64,000 bases of DNA from positions 161,797-225,796 of the forward strand of contig JBMOOQ010000028.1 of the NCBI GenBank assembly GCA_049324435.1, written 5' to 3'. A program made the translations under genes and the position numbers. Positions 24,782-33,980 of the stretch are shown here, one piece after another. The notes under the pieces are model-generated. The model worked only from the letters and a program-made list of their open reading frames with translations, was not told the DNA's origin and made no database searches. The stretch's first letter is position 1; each line of letters begins with the position of its first letter. The stretch comes from Pseudorhodoplanes sp049324435. Lineage in GTDB: Bacteria; Pseudomonadota; Alphaproteobacteria; Rhizobiales; Xanthobacteraceae.

Positions 24782-26784
24782 CTCGTTCCGCCAAGCCGGA
24801 CGGCACCCTGCTTGACGTCGTCCGTCGTGCCGCACGGCAAGAGCAGTTTCTGGAAGTGTGTTCGCCTGAAGAAGCGAACGCGCGGTTTCAGCGTCATCTC
24901 GACCTTCAACCGCGCGGCAACGAAAGCGTTAGCCTTGCGGAATCGCTCGGGCGCGTCGTGGCACATGACATCGCGGCGCCCGTCGACGTGCCGCCTTTCG
25001 ACCGTTCGAATGTCGACGGGTTCGCCATTCGCGCTGCGGACAGCGCCGGTGCGACCGACAACGCCCCGCGCCGTCTGGCGCTCAATCGCGAGGTGATCGC
25101 CTGCGGGCATGCGCCGCAAGTCGAAGTCGAAACAGCGACTGCGACAGCAATTGCGACCGGCGGTGTCATTCCGCGCGGCGCGGATGCGGTGGTGATGATC
25201 GAACACACCGAATTGCTGGACGATATGCTGTCGCCGGCAATTGAAGTTCGTAAAGCAGCGGCACCCGGTCAATTCATTTCATATGCCGGCTCGGATATCG
25301 CGCGCGGTGAAACGCTGCTGCGGAAGGGTGCCGTGATCGGTTCGCGGGAAATTGGGATGCTGGCGGCCTGCGGGATTGCGCAGGTCGAAGTGGTTCGCAG
25401 GCCAAAGGTCGCCGTTCTCTCGACCGGCGACGAGCTCGTCCCGGTTGGCGAACCGCTTCGGTCCGCCGGGATCTACGACAGCAACGGCGCGATCGTTGCC
25501 GCAGCCGTGACAGAAGCCGGGGGCGATCCGGTCACGTATGGCGCGTTTCCCGATGACGAGGCGGCGCTTGCAACTGCAATGCGCAAGGCGCTTGCCGAAA
25601 CTGACATGCTCGTCTTGTCAGGCGGCACTTCGAAAGGCGCTGGCGACCTGTCGCATCGTATTGTGTCATCGCTCGGCAAGCCGGGCATTCTTGTGCACGG
25701 CGTCGCCCTCAAGCCAGGGAAGCCGCTCTGTCTCGCGGTGGCGGATGGCAAGCCGGTGGTCGTGCTGCCCGGCTTCCCGACATCGGCGATTTTCACCTTC
25801 CACGCCTTTGTGGCGCCGGTGATCCGCGCGCTCGCGGGTCTTCCAGCCGAACATGCGCGAAAGGTTTCCGCGCGCGTTCCAGTGCGGGTGCCATCGGAAC
25901 TTGGACGCAAGGAATTTGCCCTGGTCGCACTCGTGCAGGGCGAGGACGGCATGATCGCCTTTCCATCCTCGAAAGGGTCGGGCTCGGTCACCGCCTTCTC
26001 GCAGGCCGACGGCTTCATCGAGATTGATGCGCTCGCCAGCACTGTCGATGCGGATACGACGATGGAGGTGACTCTCATCGGTCCGTCGGTGCGCGGACCC
26101 GATCTCGTCATCATGGGCAGTCACGACATCGCTCTCGATGTCGTGGTGAGTGCGCTTGCCGATCGCGGATTTCATGCGCGCGTGATCGCGGTCGGAAGCC
26201 TGGGCGGAGTGGCCGCGGCGCGCCGGGGAGAATGTGATATCGCACCCGTCCACCTGCTCGATCCGAAGAGCGGCCGCTACAATACGCATCTGGTGGAACA
26301 GGGCCTGTCGCTGTTGAAAGGCTGGCGGCGCTCTCAGGGATTTCTGTATCGCGCCGGCGATGCACGGTTCGCCGGCAAGGGCGCGGACGAAGCCTTTGCC
26401 GCAGCTCTGGCCGATCCGTCCTGTCTCATGGTGAACCGCAATGCCGGTTCGGGCACGCGCGTTCTGATGGATCAGAAGCTTCGTGGCATCAGGCCGCCTG
26501 GCTATGCGAACCAGCCTAAATCCCATAACGCCGTTGCAGCGGCCATTGCACAGGGCCGCGCCGATTGGGGCCTTGCGATCGAGCCGGTCGCACGGATGTA
26601 TGGTCTCGGCTTTCTGCCGGTGGCGCCGGAAGAATATGATTTCATTGTTGTCGAGAGCTGGCGCGAGCGGCCTGCATTGAAGGCATTCAAGGCCGTCCTG
26701 CAGGATCACGAAGTCAGACGCCGGATTGCCGCTCTCGGCATGCAGCCCGCCAATGACGAGGACGAATTGGCAATATCGGGTTGA
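24778..26784 (+). CDS. MoeA molybdotransferase fused to a periplasmic-binding-protein-like domain
   Basis: A 668-residue fusion. GTG at 24778 overlaps the previous stop. Residues about 20-420 are MoeA: PPFDRSNVDGFAI, STGDELVPVG, SGGTSKGAGD and LPGFPTSAIFTF are all intact, so it should insert molybdate or tungstate into adenylylated molybdopterin. From about 440 a PBP-like domain follows (VIMGSHDIALDVVVSAL, NAGSGTRVLMDQ, KSHNAVAAAIAQGRADWGLA), as seen in several MoeA fusions and in ModE-like regulators. That domain may sense the metal oxyanion or the cofactor; this is inferred. Confidence 0.88.
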   Translation: MTRSAKPDGTLLDVVRRAARQEQFLEVCSPEEANARFQRHLDLQPRGNESVSLAESLGRVVAHDIAAPVDVPPFDRSNVDGFAIRAADSAGATDNAPRRLALNREVIACGHAPQVEVETATATAIATGGVIPRGADAVVMIEHTELLDDMLSPAIEVRKAAAPGQFISYAGSDIARGETLLRKGAVIGSREIGMLAACGIAQVEVVRRPKVAVLSTGDELVPVGEPLRSAGIYDSNGAIVAAAVTEAGGDPVTYGAFPDDEAALATAMRKALAETDMLVLSGGTSKGAGDLSHRIVSSLGKPGILVHGVALKPGKPLCLAVADGKPVVVLPGFPTSAIFTFHAFVAPVIRALAGLPAEHARKVSARVPVRVPSELGRKEFALVALVQGEDGMIAFPSSKGSGSVTAFSQADGFIEIDALASTVDADTTMEVTLIGPSVRGPDLVIMGSHDIALDVVVSALADRGFHARVIAVGSLGGVAAARRGECDIAPVHLLDPKSGRYNTHLVEQGLSLLKGWRRSQGFLYRAGDARFAGKGADEAFAAALADPSCLMVNRNAGSGTRVLMDQKLRGIRPPGYANQPKSHNAVAAAIAQGRADWGLAIEPVARMYGLGFLPVAPEEYDFIVVESWRERPALKAFKAVLQDHEVRRRIAALGMQPANDEDELAISG

Positions 26785-26858
26785 AGGATCGGCCGATAGA
26801 GCCCTCCAATGAGAAGGCGACTGTACCCCGGGAGCCTGCTTTGTTGTAAGAAGCAGGG

Positions 26859-27386
26859 ATGCGCATTATCGGCCTCGCCGGCTGGAGCGGTTCCGGCAAA
26901 ACAACCCTTCTGACCAAGGTCATTCCCTGTCTGACCGGACGCGGCAAACGCGTATCGACACTCAAGCATGCCCATCATAATTTCGAAGTCGATCGGCCTG
27001 GTAAGGATTCGTTCGAGCATCGCTCCGCCGGCGCGACCGAGGTGCTGGTGATTTCGGGAAATCGCTGGGCGCTGATGCACGAGTTGCGCGGAGCGCCGGA
27101 GCCGCCTCTGCCGGCTCTCCTCGCAAAACTGTCCGAAGTCGATCTGGTTCTCGTCGAAGGGTTCAAGCGCGAAAGCTTTCCAAAGCTCGAAATCCACCGC
27201 GCCGCCAATGGCAAGCCTTTGCTGCAGCCGGAAGACAGATGGATCGTTGCCGTCGCGTCCGACATTCCGTTGCCGGCCTCATCCGTGCCTGTGGTCGACC
27301 TTAACGATATCGAGGCGATCTGCGAGCTGTTGCTGGCGCAAGCGATACCGGTCGAGCTCCTGAAAGAACGTATGGACGCCGTCTGA
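26859..27386 (+). CDS. mobB: Molybdopterin-guanine dinucleotide biosynthesis adaptor MobB
   Basis: P-loop GTPase that assists MobA, 175 residues. Walker A is GWSGSGKTT (residues 8-16). HAHHNFEVDRPGKDSFEHRSAGA and LVLVEGFKRESFPKLEIHR are the standard MobB motifs. A long T/G-poor leader lies before ATG 26859. Its TGA shares one base with the moeA ATG (TGATG). Confidence 0.92.
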   Translation: MRIIGLAGWSGSGKTTLLTKVIPCLTGRGKRVSTLKHAHHNFEVDRPGKDSFEHRSAGATEVLVISGNRWALMHELRGAPEPPLPALLAKLSEVDLVLVEGFKRESFPKLEIHRAANGKPLLQPEDRWIVAVASDIPLPASSVPVVDLNDIEAICELLLAQAIPVELLKERMDAV

Positions 27387-28654
27387 TGGCGCAGTTGACC
27401 GACGATTGCTTCGCGTTTTCGGGGCCGCTTTTACCGGTCGATGAGCTCGAACGGATCATTCGCGAGCGAGTTGATCCAGTCGCCGGCGTCGAGACAGTGC
27501 CGCTTGCGAGCGCAAGGGGCCGCACACTTGCGGCCAAAGTCATAGCGCCGGTCGATTTGCCGCCGTTCGCCAATTCAGCGGTTGACGGTTATGCGGTACG
27601 GTTCGCCGATCTCAGCGATCGGTCCGAAACGGCATTGACGGTTATCGACCGGGTACAAGCCGGAGCGGCTGCTGCCCCGATTGCCGCTGGCGCCGCGATC
27701 CGGATTTTCACGGGCGCGCCGATGCCGGAAGGTGCCGACACCGTCTTCATGCAGGAGGATGTGCGCACCGAAGGCGGCAAGGTGATCGTACCGCCCGGCT
27801 TGAAGCATGGCGCGAATCGCCGCCTCGCCGGCGAAGACATCCGCAAGGGTTCCGTGGCTCTGCCTGCAGGTCGGGTCCTGTCGATCGCAGATGTTGCGCT
27901 CGCTGCTGCGCTGGGGTTGACCGAAGTGACGGTTCGTCGCCGGATTCGTGTTGCGCTGTTCTCGACCGGCGACGAACTGACAGAGCCTGGTCAGCCGCTT
28001 GAACGGGCTTCCATTTACGACGCTAATCGCAGTCTGCTTGCCGGATTGATCGAATCGCTTGGCGCAATCGTTACCGATCTGGGCATCCTGCGTGATGATC
28101 CAAACACGCTTGAACCGGCCCTGAGGGAGGCCGCCGGCGGCCACGATCTTGTGCTGACCTCCGGCGGCGTATCCACCGGGGAAGCCGATCACGTCCGCGA
28201 TGCAGTTGAGAAAATTGGACGCCTTGTATTCTGGCGCGTCGCCATCAAGCCGGGACGGCCGGTGGCGATGGGTGTGATACAGGGCGCCGCAAATGAAAGC
28301 GCTGCGTTCGTAGGGCTTCCGGGAAATCCGGTGGCGGCTTTCGTGACATTCGTGCGGGTTGTTCGTCCGCTGATCATGCGCTTGTCCGGAGCGAGTGCAG
28401 TGCAACTCGTCACGTTGCCGGTGCGGGCAACCTTCAGCTATCGCAAGAAGGCGGGACGCCGCGAGTACGTCCGCGTCGCTTTGCGGCGGGCGCCGGACGG
28501 CATTGTCGAGGCGGTCAAACACCGGCAGGAAGGCGCCGGTGTGCTGACGTCGCTCACGGAGACGGATGGTCTCGTCGAGCTGGCCGAGGACGTCACGTCC
28601 GTCGAGCCAGGTACGAACGTTGGATTTCTGCCTTATGCGGTTCTGACCGGCTGA
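27386..28654 (+). CDS. moeA: Molybdopterin molybdenumtransferase MoeA
   Basis: Inserts molybdenum into adenylylated molybdopterin, 422 residues. All MoeA motifs are present: PPFANSAVDGYAVRF near residue 58, GAPMPEGADTV, STGDELTEPG, SGGVSTGEADHV and GLPGNPVAAFV. It is the third MoeA-family gene in five kilobases and the only one with canonical architecture. The start is coupled to mobB. Its last 22 bases overlap the end of mobA on the other strand. Confidence 0.92.
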   Translation: MAQLTDDCFAFSGPLLPVDELERIIRERVDPVAGVETVPLASARGRTLAAKVIAPVDLPPFANSAVDGYAVRFADLSDRSETALTVIDRVQAGAAAAPIAAGAAIRIFTGAPMPEGADTVFMQEDVRTEGGKVIVPPGLKHGANRRLAGEDIRKGSVALPAGRVLSIADVALAAALGLTEVTVRRRIRVALFSTGDELTEPGQPLERASIYDANRSLLAGLIESLGAIVTDLGILRDDPNTLEPALREAAGGHDLVLTSGGVSTGEADHVRDAVEKIGRLVFWRVAIKPGRPVAMGVIQGAANESAAFVGLPGNPVAAFVTFVRVVRPLIMRLSGASAVQLVTLPVRATFSYRKKAGRREYVRVALRRAPDGIVEAVKHRQEGAGVLTSLTETDGLVELAEDVTSVEPGTNVGFLPYAVLTG

Positions 28655-29265
28655 GCCTGGTGCGCGATTTCATTCGCGCGGGCGCGATCTTCCGGCGTGT
28701 TGACATTAAAGAAAGGATCGACCGGCCGGTCCGGCCATTCTGCGATCGCAATGCCATGGCGTGCGGTCCAGACCTCGATCTTGTGCAGGCCTTCCTCGAC
28801 CAGCGCGCGGCGCAGATCCGCGCGCAGCGCCACCGGCCAGAGTCCGGCGACCGGATGCCGCCAGTCTCCCGAACGTGCGCAGGCGAGCGGCGTGCCCGCG
28901 GCCTCGCGCGCCGCATGGAGCTTGACAACGAGGTCGTGCGGAAGAAAGGGACAATCTCCGGGTACACTGGCGAGCCACGAGACGTTTGAGCGATGCGCTG
29001 CCGCCCAGTCGAGGCCGGCGAGTATCCCCGCCAGCGGTCCGGCAAAATTCGGTACGTCATCGGGGATGACCGGGAGGCCGAACCGGGCAAAGCGCGCGGG
29101 GTCGCCATTGGCATTTAGGACGATGCCATCGCATTGCGGGGTCATGGTGTCGATGACGCGGTCGAGGATGGTGCGGCCGCCGATTTCGATCAGAGCCTTG
29201 TCGCCGCCGCCCATGCGGCGCGCAAGGCCGCCGGCGAGGATGAGACCGAGAGTAGGGGGAGTCAC
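28633..29265 (-). CDS. mobA: Molybdenum cofactor guanylyltransferase MobA
   Basis: Adds GMP to molybdenum cofactor to make the bis-MGD precursor, 210 residues. The nucleotide-binding N-terminus LILAGGLARRMGGGDKALIEIGG (about residues 8-30) is diagnostic, and GDCPFLP follows near 106. It converges with moeA with a 22-base overlap of the coding ends. It follows fdhD by 24 bases on the same strand, so fdhD-mobA is a likely operon. Confidence 0.92.
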   Translation of the reverse strand: MTPPTLGLILAGGLARRMGGGDKALIEIGGRTILDRVIDTMTPQCDGIVLNANGDPARFARFGLPVIPDDVPNFAGPLAGILAGLDWAAAHRSNVSWLASVPGDCPFLPHDLVVKLHAAREAAGTPLACARSGDWRHPVAGLWPVALRADLRRALVEEGLHKIEVWTARHGIAIAEWPDRPVDPFFNVNTPEDRARANEIAHQAQPVRTA

Positions 29266-29289
29266 GGTACGTGCCGCAATCTCGTTAGT

Positions 29290-30168
29290 CTAGTCATCAT
29301 GCATTGCCGCCTTGCGCCGATGCTTCGCGCTCTCCTCCTCAACATAGGCGAGGTCCTGGTCAAACACGATGCGGTCAAGGCCGGCCAATGCGGTGAAACG
29401 TTTGCCGCGGGCACGGCCGATCAACGTGAGATTGGCCTTGCGCGCGAGTTCTACACCCCAGGCCGTGAATCCCGAGCGTGACACCAGAATCGGAATGCCC
29501 ATGCGCACGGTCTTGATCACCATCTCCGAGGTAAGACGCCCCGTGGTGTAGAAGATCTTGTCGTGGGCTGGAACCCTATTCTGGAACATCCAGCCCGCGA
29601 TCTTGTCCACCGCATTATGGCGTCCGACGTCTTCCATGTAGACTAGCGGACGATCCTGTTGTGCCAGCACACAGCCATGGATCGCGCCTGCTTCGAGATA
29701 GAGCGAGGGCGTGGTGTTGATCTTGTGTGTAAGCGCATACAGCCAAGAAGTGCGCAACGGCGTCGCCGGCAGCGTGACGTTTTCCAGCGCTTCCATCAGA
29801 TCGCCGAACACAGTGCCTTGCGCGCAGCCAGAGGTCTGCACCTTCTTTTTCAGTTTTTCCTCGTAATTGGTTTCACGCTCCGTACGCACGACGACGACGG
29901 ACAATTCCTCGTCATAGTCGACGCCGGTGACGACGTCGTCCGGCTGCAGCATGTTCTGGTTGAGCAGGTAGCCGATCGCAAGATAATCCGGATGATCGCC
30001 GATCGTCATCGCGGTCACGATCTCCTGAGAGTTCAGGAAAATCGTCAGCGGCCGCTCGACCGTCACCACGGTTTCGATCTCTGCGCCGGTCTGGTCGATG
30101 CCGCGGACGCGTTCGGTCAGCCGCGGGTCCTGCGGGTCGGGCCGGATCAGATAGTCGTCGTCCGCCAT
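29290..30168 (-). CDS. fdhD: Formate dehydrogenase accessory sulfurtransferase FdhD
   Basis: Transfers sulfur to the molybdenum cofactor of formate dehydrogenase, 292 residues. Family marks are MEDVGRHNAVDKI, TTGRLTSEMVIKTVRMGIP and SRSGFTAWGVELARKANLTL. The active-site loop, CxxC in E. coli FdhD, reads SGCAQGT: Cys115 is kept and the second Cys position (118) is Gly. One-cysteine transfer is still chemically possible. No formate dehydrogenase gene lies in the window. It is placed directly after ybaB, where recR often is. Confidence 0.92.
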   Translation of the reverse strand: MADDDYLIRPDPQDPRLTERVRGIDQTGAEIETVVTVERPLTIFLNSQEIVTAMTIGDHPDYLAIGYLLNQNMLQPDDVVTGVDYDEELSVVVVRTERETNYEEKLKKKVQTSGCAQGTVFGDLMEALENVTLPATPLRTSWLYALTHKINTTPSLYLEAGAIHGCVLAQQDRPLVYMEDVGRHNAVDKIAGWMFQNRVPAHDKIFYTTGRLTSEMVIKTVRMGIPILVSRSGFTAWGVELARKANLTLIGRARGKRFTALAGLDRIVFDQDLAYVEEESAKHRRKAAMHDD

Positions 30169-30183
30169 CGCGACACGCGGCTG

Positions 30184-30510
30184 TTAGCCGAACGGCAGCT
30201 TGAATCCCGCGGGCAAAGGCAACCCGCCGGTCAGCGCCTTCATCTTTTCGGCCATCACGCTCTCCGATTTCTTCCGTGCGTCGGAATGAGCGGTAACCAG
30301 CAGGTCTTCGAGAATCTCCTTTTCCTCAGGCTTGAGCAGCGAATCGTCGATCTTCACGCCCTTCAACTCGCCCTTGCCGGAAAGGGTGATTTTCACAAGC
30401 CCGCCGCCAGAGGCGCCCTCGACTTCGACGCTCTCAAGTTCGGCCTGCATCGTCTGCATCTTCGATTGCAGTTCGGCCGCCTTCTTCATCATGCCCATGA
30501 AATCGGCCAT
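30184..30510 (-). CDS. YbaB/EbfC-family nucleoid-associated protein
   Basis: Small DNA-binding protein of 108 residues with the family start MADFMGMMKKAAELQSKMQ (N-terminal coiled-coil helix) and GLVKITLSGKGELKGVKIDDSLL in the middle. It follows dnaX by three bases, the conserved arrangement across bacteria. The exact role (nucleoid structure or regulation) is not known for this lineage. Confidence 0.93.
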   Translation of the reverse strand: MADFMGMMKKAAELQSKMQTMQAELESVEVEGASGGGLVKITLSGKGELKGVKIDDSLLKPEEKEILEDLLVTAHSDARKKSESVMAEKMKALTGGLPLPAGFKLPFG

Positions 30511-30513
30511 GTC

Positions 30514-32346
30514 CTATCCTTCATCTTGCATGTCGCTGTCGTCGTCATCGGAATAATCTGGAAGCATATCGCCGTCGGGATTCGGACCGGCCAAAGGCGG
30601 CTCGATTTCGCGCGGCCGCACCGCGACAATCTCCGCGCCCGGAAAGCGTTCCAACACCGCTTGTACCAGCGGATCGGCGCGCACGCCGCGCTTGAGCTCG
30701 GCTTCGCGCGCTTCCATTTGGGCCTTGAGTGTGGGCTGCCCCTGTTCGCGCGACAGCACCACGACCCATGGCCGGCCGGTCCACATTTTCAGCTTGCCGG
30801 GCAGCTCGTTGACGATGGCCTGTGAGGCGCCGGGCTCCAGCGCAATCTCGAGCTGTCCGTCTTCGCAACGCACAAGACGCACGTCGCGCTCCAAAGCAGT
30901 CTTGACGCGAAGGTCGCGCTTGTCGGAGGCCAGCTGCACCAGTTCGTCGAAGGTCCCGATCACGAGCGCCTGAGCGGCCGGCGCTTCGGCCGGACGCGGA
31001 GCGGCGTTCAACGCAGGAGCAGCCATCGCGCGCGGGCCACCGTTGCGCGGGGCGACAGCCGGTGCCATGGCCTGTGGCGCGCTGAAGGATACGGTGGCGG
31101 TCCCGCCATTGCCGCGTGGCGCAGCGATTGTTCCTGCCTCCACGGAGCCGCCCTTCGCGAGCGAGCGGATCGCCTCGTCCGGGGTTGGCAGATCGGCGGC
31201 ATAGGCAATCCGGACGAGAAGCATTTCGGCCGCTGCGACCGGACGCGGGGCCTGCTGCACCTCGGCAAGTCCCTTCAACAGCATCTGCCAGGTTCGGGAC
31301 AGAATGCGCATCGAAAGCTGCGCGGCGAACGCTTTGCCTCGCACGCGCTCGGCCTCGCTGAGCGAGAGATCGTCGGCAACGGATGGCACCAGTTTCACGC
31401 GCGTGACGAAATGCGTGAACTCGGCGAGATCGGACAAGATAACGGCCGGGTCGGCGCCGGAATCGTACTGATCGCGCAGTTCCTTCAATGCTCCGGCAAT
31501 GTCGCCTTTCAGCAGCATCTCGAACAGGTCGACAACGCGGGCACGGTCCGAGAGACCCAGCATCTGCCGGACGTCATCGGCGCGGACTTCGCCCGCCGCA
31601 TGCGCGATGGCCTGATCGAACAGTGACAGCGAGTCGCGCACCGAGCCCTCGGCGGCCCGCGCGATCAGCGCCAGCGCCTCGGGTTCCGCCGTGACCTGTT
31701 CCTTCTCGGCAATGCCGGCCAGATGACGGACCAGAAGATCGCCGTCCACGCGCCGAAGATCGAACCGCTGACACCGAGAAAGCACCGTGATCGGCACTTT
31801 TCTGATCTCGGTTGTGGCGAAAATGAACTTGGCGTGGGGCGGTGGCTCCTCTAGCGTCTTCAGCAGCGCATTGAAAGCCGCCGTGGACAGCATGTGAACT
31901 TCGTCGAGGATGTAAACCTTGTAGCGCGCGCTGACCGGCGCATAGCGTACCGCATCATTGATTTGCCGGACATCGTCGACACCGTTATGCGATGCGGCGT
32001 CCATTTCCAGCACATCGATATGGCGGCTTTCGATGATCGCCTGGCAATGCTCGCCCATCACCGGCATATCGATGGTCGGGCCTTTGATCGACCCGTCCGG
32101 CAACTGGTAATTCAGCGCGCGCGCCAGAATGCGGGCGGTGGTGGTCTTGCCGACCCCGCGCACGCCGGTGAGGATCCAGGCTTGCGGGATACGTCCGGTC
32201 TCGAAGGCATTCGAGACGGTTCGCACCATGGCATCCTGGCCGATCAGGTCGGCGAAGGTGGATGGTCGGTAGCGCCGCGCCAGCACCCGATAGCCGGCAC
32301 CATGCGGTGTGGTCTGATCCGGCGTCGTATTGCTGGTCTCGCTCAT
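30514..32346 (-). CDS. dnaX: DNA polymerase III subunits gamma and tau (DnaX)
   Basis: Clamp-loader ATPase, 610 residues. ATG at 32346 opens MSETSNTTPD before the AAA+ domain. Walker A is GVRGVGKTTTAR (about 60-71), and ILDEVHMLSTAAFNALLKTLEEPP is the Walker B and sensor region. The zinc-binding cysteines of E. coli DnaX are nearly gone: the region between RALNY and IDVLEMDAASHNGVDD has one Cys, as I recall for other alphaproteobacterial DnaX. An acidic tail (PDYSDDDDSDMQDEG) ends the protein. A longer reading frame upstream runs through the SRP RNA gene and is not coding. Confidence 0.93.
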   Translation of the reverse strand: MSETSNTTPDQTTPHGAGYRVLARRYRPSTFADLIGQDAMVRTVSNAFETGRIPQAWILTGVRGVGKTTTARILARALNYQLPDGSIKGPTIDMPVMGEHCQAIIESRHIDVLEMDAASHNGVDDVRQINDAVRYAPVSARYKVYILDEVHMLSTAAFNALLKTLEEPPPHAKFIFATTEIRKVPITVLSRCQRFDLRRVDGDLLVRHLAGIAEKEQVTAEPEALALIARAAEGSVRDSLSLFDQAIAHAAGEVRADDVRQMLGLSDRARVVDLFEMLLKGDIAGALKELRDQYDSGADPAVILSDLAEFTHFVTRVKLVPSVADDLSLSEAERVRGKAFAAQLSMRILSRTWQMLLKGLAEVQQAPRPVAAAEMLLVRIAYAADLPTPDEAIRSLAKGGSVEAGTIAAPRGNGGTATVSFSAPQAMAPAVAPRNGGPRAMAAPALNAAPRPAEAPAAQALVIGTFDELVQLASDKRDLRVKTALERDVRLVRCEDGQLEIALEPGASQAIVNELPGKLKMWTGRPWVVVLSREQGQPTLKAQMEAREAELKRGVRADPLVQAVLERFPGAEIVAVRPREIEPPLAGPNPDGDMLPDYSDDDDSDMQDEG

Positions 32347-32419
32347 GGCGCTTATGGCGCTTCCCGGTTCGCGGCGCCGGCGCGGCCCGGACACCAGCAC
32401 TTCGCGGCGAAAAAGGGGT

Positions 32420-32515
32420 GGGAGGCTGACAAGCGACCCGAACCGAAGCTCGTTAGGGCTGCTTCCTTCCGGACCTGACCCGGTTGGCGAGTGGCTCGCC
32501 CACCGCCAACCTCCC
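32420..32515 (-). ncRNA. ffs: Signal recognition particle RNA, small bacterial type (4.5S)
   Basis: The minus strand carries the invariant SRP core GGTCAGGTCCGGAAGGAAGC followed by AGCCCTAA, with flanking complementary strands that close in a hairpin ending GGGAGG...CCTCCC. About 96 nucleotides. It binds Ffh and guides membrane-protein translation. It lies 73 bases upstream of the dnaX start on the same strand. Confidence 0.93.
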
Positions 32516-32607
32516 ATGCGCTATATCGGGCCTCGCCGCGCCGAAAGCAAGCAAAAGGGCGGACGGGGTGATATCTTGCCCTTTCTCGCAATGCCTTGGA
32601 TAACCAC

Positions 32608-33027
32608 ATGAATTTAGACGCTTGGTCGCTGCACCCCCAACTTGTGCGGGATACGATAGAACTTGGCGATCTGGCGCTCTCCCGGGTTCTGGTCATCAAG
32701 GACGCAAATTACCCCTGGCTGCTGCTGGTTCCGCGCCGGCCAGGCATCGTCGAAATCATCGATCTCGACGAGATCGAACAGGCCCAGCTCATGGTCGAGA
32801 TCGCGCGGGTCAGCCGCGCGCTGAAATCGGTGACCCAGTGCGACAAGCTGAACGTCGCGGCACTCGGCAATGCTGTTCCGCAGCTTCATGTGCATGTCAT
32901 CGCGCGGCGCAAGACCGACAAAGCCTGGCCGAGGCCCGTCTGGGGTGCTGTAGAGCCGATCGATCATGACTCCGCCGAACTTGACCGGTTCATGCACGCG
33001 ATGAAGAAGAAGCTCTGGGTGTCCTGA
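32608..33027 (+). CDS. HIT-domain nucleotide hydrolase-like protein
   Basis: A 139-residue histidine-triad protein. ATG at 32608 is chosen over a TTG four codons upstream. The triad motif reads QLHVHVIARR near residues 93-102 (HxHxH variant with two of the usual His visible, H95 and H97 by eye). It ends two bases before nudC, so the HIT protein, NudC and the kinase form a small nucleotide or sugar salvage operon. Confidence 0.87.
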   Translation: MNLDAWSLHPQLVRDTIELGDLALSRVLVIKDANYPWLLLVPRRPGIVEIIDLDEIEQAQLMVEIARVSRALKSVTQCDKLNVAALGNAVPQLHVHVIARRKTDKAWPRPVWGAVEPIDHDSAELDRFMHAMKKKLWVS

Positions 33028-33029
33028 CC

Positions 33030-33980
33030 ATGGATAAGCCTTTGAGCTTGGGACCGTGGCCGATTCTCGGCTATGCCGACAACGTACTCGACCGCGCAGC
33101 GGGGCGACGCCTCGATCAGGAGTTTCTGGATGCATGCGCGGCGCGGGCGACCAGCGGGTTCTACCTGGTTGGCGGCGAGATGGTTGTTCTGAAGCGAGCG
33201 GGCGACGGTTTCGACCCGATGTTTTCGGCGCGTGAGGTATCGGCGCTTGATGTTTCGGAGCGGGTCTTTCTCGGCCTGCTTCACAATGCTGGCCGCTTTG
33301 GTCTCTCGTTACCGCAGGATACCATCGAGGCACTGAAATCCGATGGTCGTTTCCACGTCACCGACCTGCGTTCGATCGCCGTGCAAGGACTTGTGCCAGC
33401 AGAGCACCTTGCGCCTCTCGCTGAGGCCAAGGCGCTGCTGCACTGGCATGCGCGGCGCCACTTCTGCAGCAATTGCGGGCATCCGACGAAGGTCGTCCAG
33501 GCCGGTTGGCGCCGCGATTGCACCCATTGCCAGGCGGAGCATTTCCCCCGCACCGATCCGGTTGTGATTATGCTGGCAGTGAATGGCGATCGTTGTTTGC
33601 TCGGCCGGCAAACGCGCTTTGTGCCGGGCATGTGGTCATGCCTTGCCGGCTTCGTCGAGCCGGGTGAGACCATCGAGGAGGCCGCGCGCCGCGAAACCCT
33701 TGAGGAAGCGGGAATTCGCTGCAGTACGGTGCGCTATTTCGCGTCACAACCATGGCCATTTCCATCATCGCTTATGATCGGCTGCCATGCCGAGGCGATT
33801 TCGTATGACATTGTGGTTGATCGCAACGAGCTCGAAGACGCGCGCTGGTTTTCCCGCGATGAGGCTGCCGCGATGCTGATGCGAACGCACCCCGATGGGT
33901 TGAGCACGCCGCCGCCGATGGCGATCGCTCATCACATCATCCGTACATGGGTGGAACGCGGCGATGGCGTCTTCGCCTGA
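33030..33980 (+). CDS. nudC: NAD(+)/NADH diphosphatase NudC
   Basis: Cleaves NADH, NAD and NAD caps of RNA to the mononucleotide, 316 residues. The zinc ribbon has CSNCG near 147 and CTHCQ near 166. The Nudix box GFVEPGETIEEAARRETLEEAG starts near residue 210. The NudC-specific SQPWPFPSS motif follows near 245. It overlaps the next gene by 17 bases. Confidence 0.93.
   Translation: MDKPLSLGPWPILGYADNVLDRAAGRRLDQEFLDACAARATSGFYLVGGEMVVLKRAGDGFDPMFSAREVSALDVSERVFLGLLHNAGRFGLSLPQDTIEALKSDGRFHVTDLRSIAVQGLVPAEHLAPLAEAKALLHWHARRHFCSNCGHPTKVVQAGWRRDCTHCQAEHFPRTDPVVIMLAVNGDRCLLGRQTRFVPGMWSCLAGFVEPGETIEEAARRETLEEAGIRCSTVRYFASQPWPFPSSLMIGCHAEAISYDIVVDRNELEDARWFSRDEAAAMLMRTHPDGLSTPPPMAIAHHIIRTWVERGDGVFA

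Noticed and set aside
32347..32517. N-terminal extension of DnaX
   Set aside because: The open frame passes straight through the SRP RNA gene and has no family similarity; the AAA+ domain starts properly after ATG 32346.
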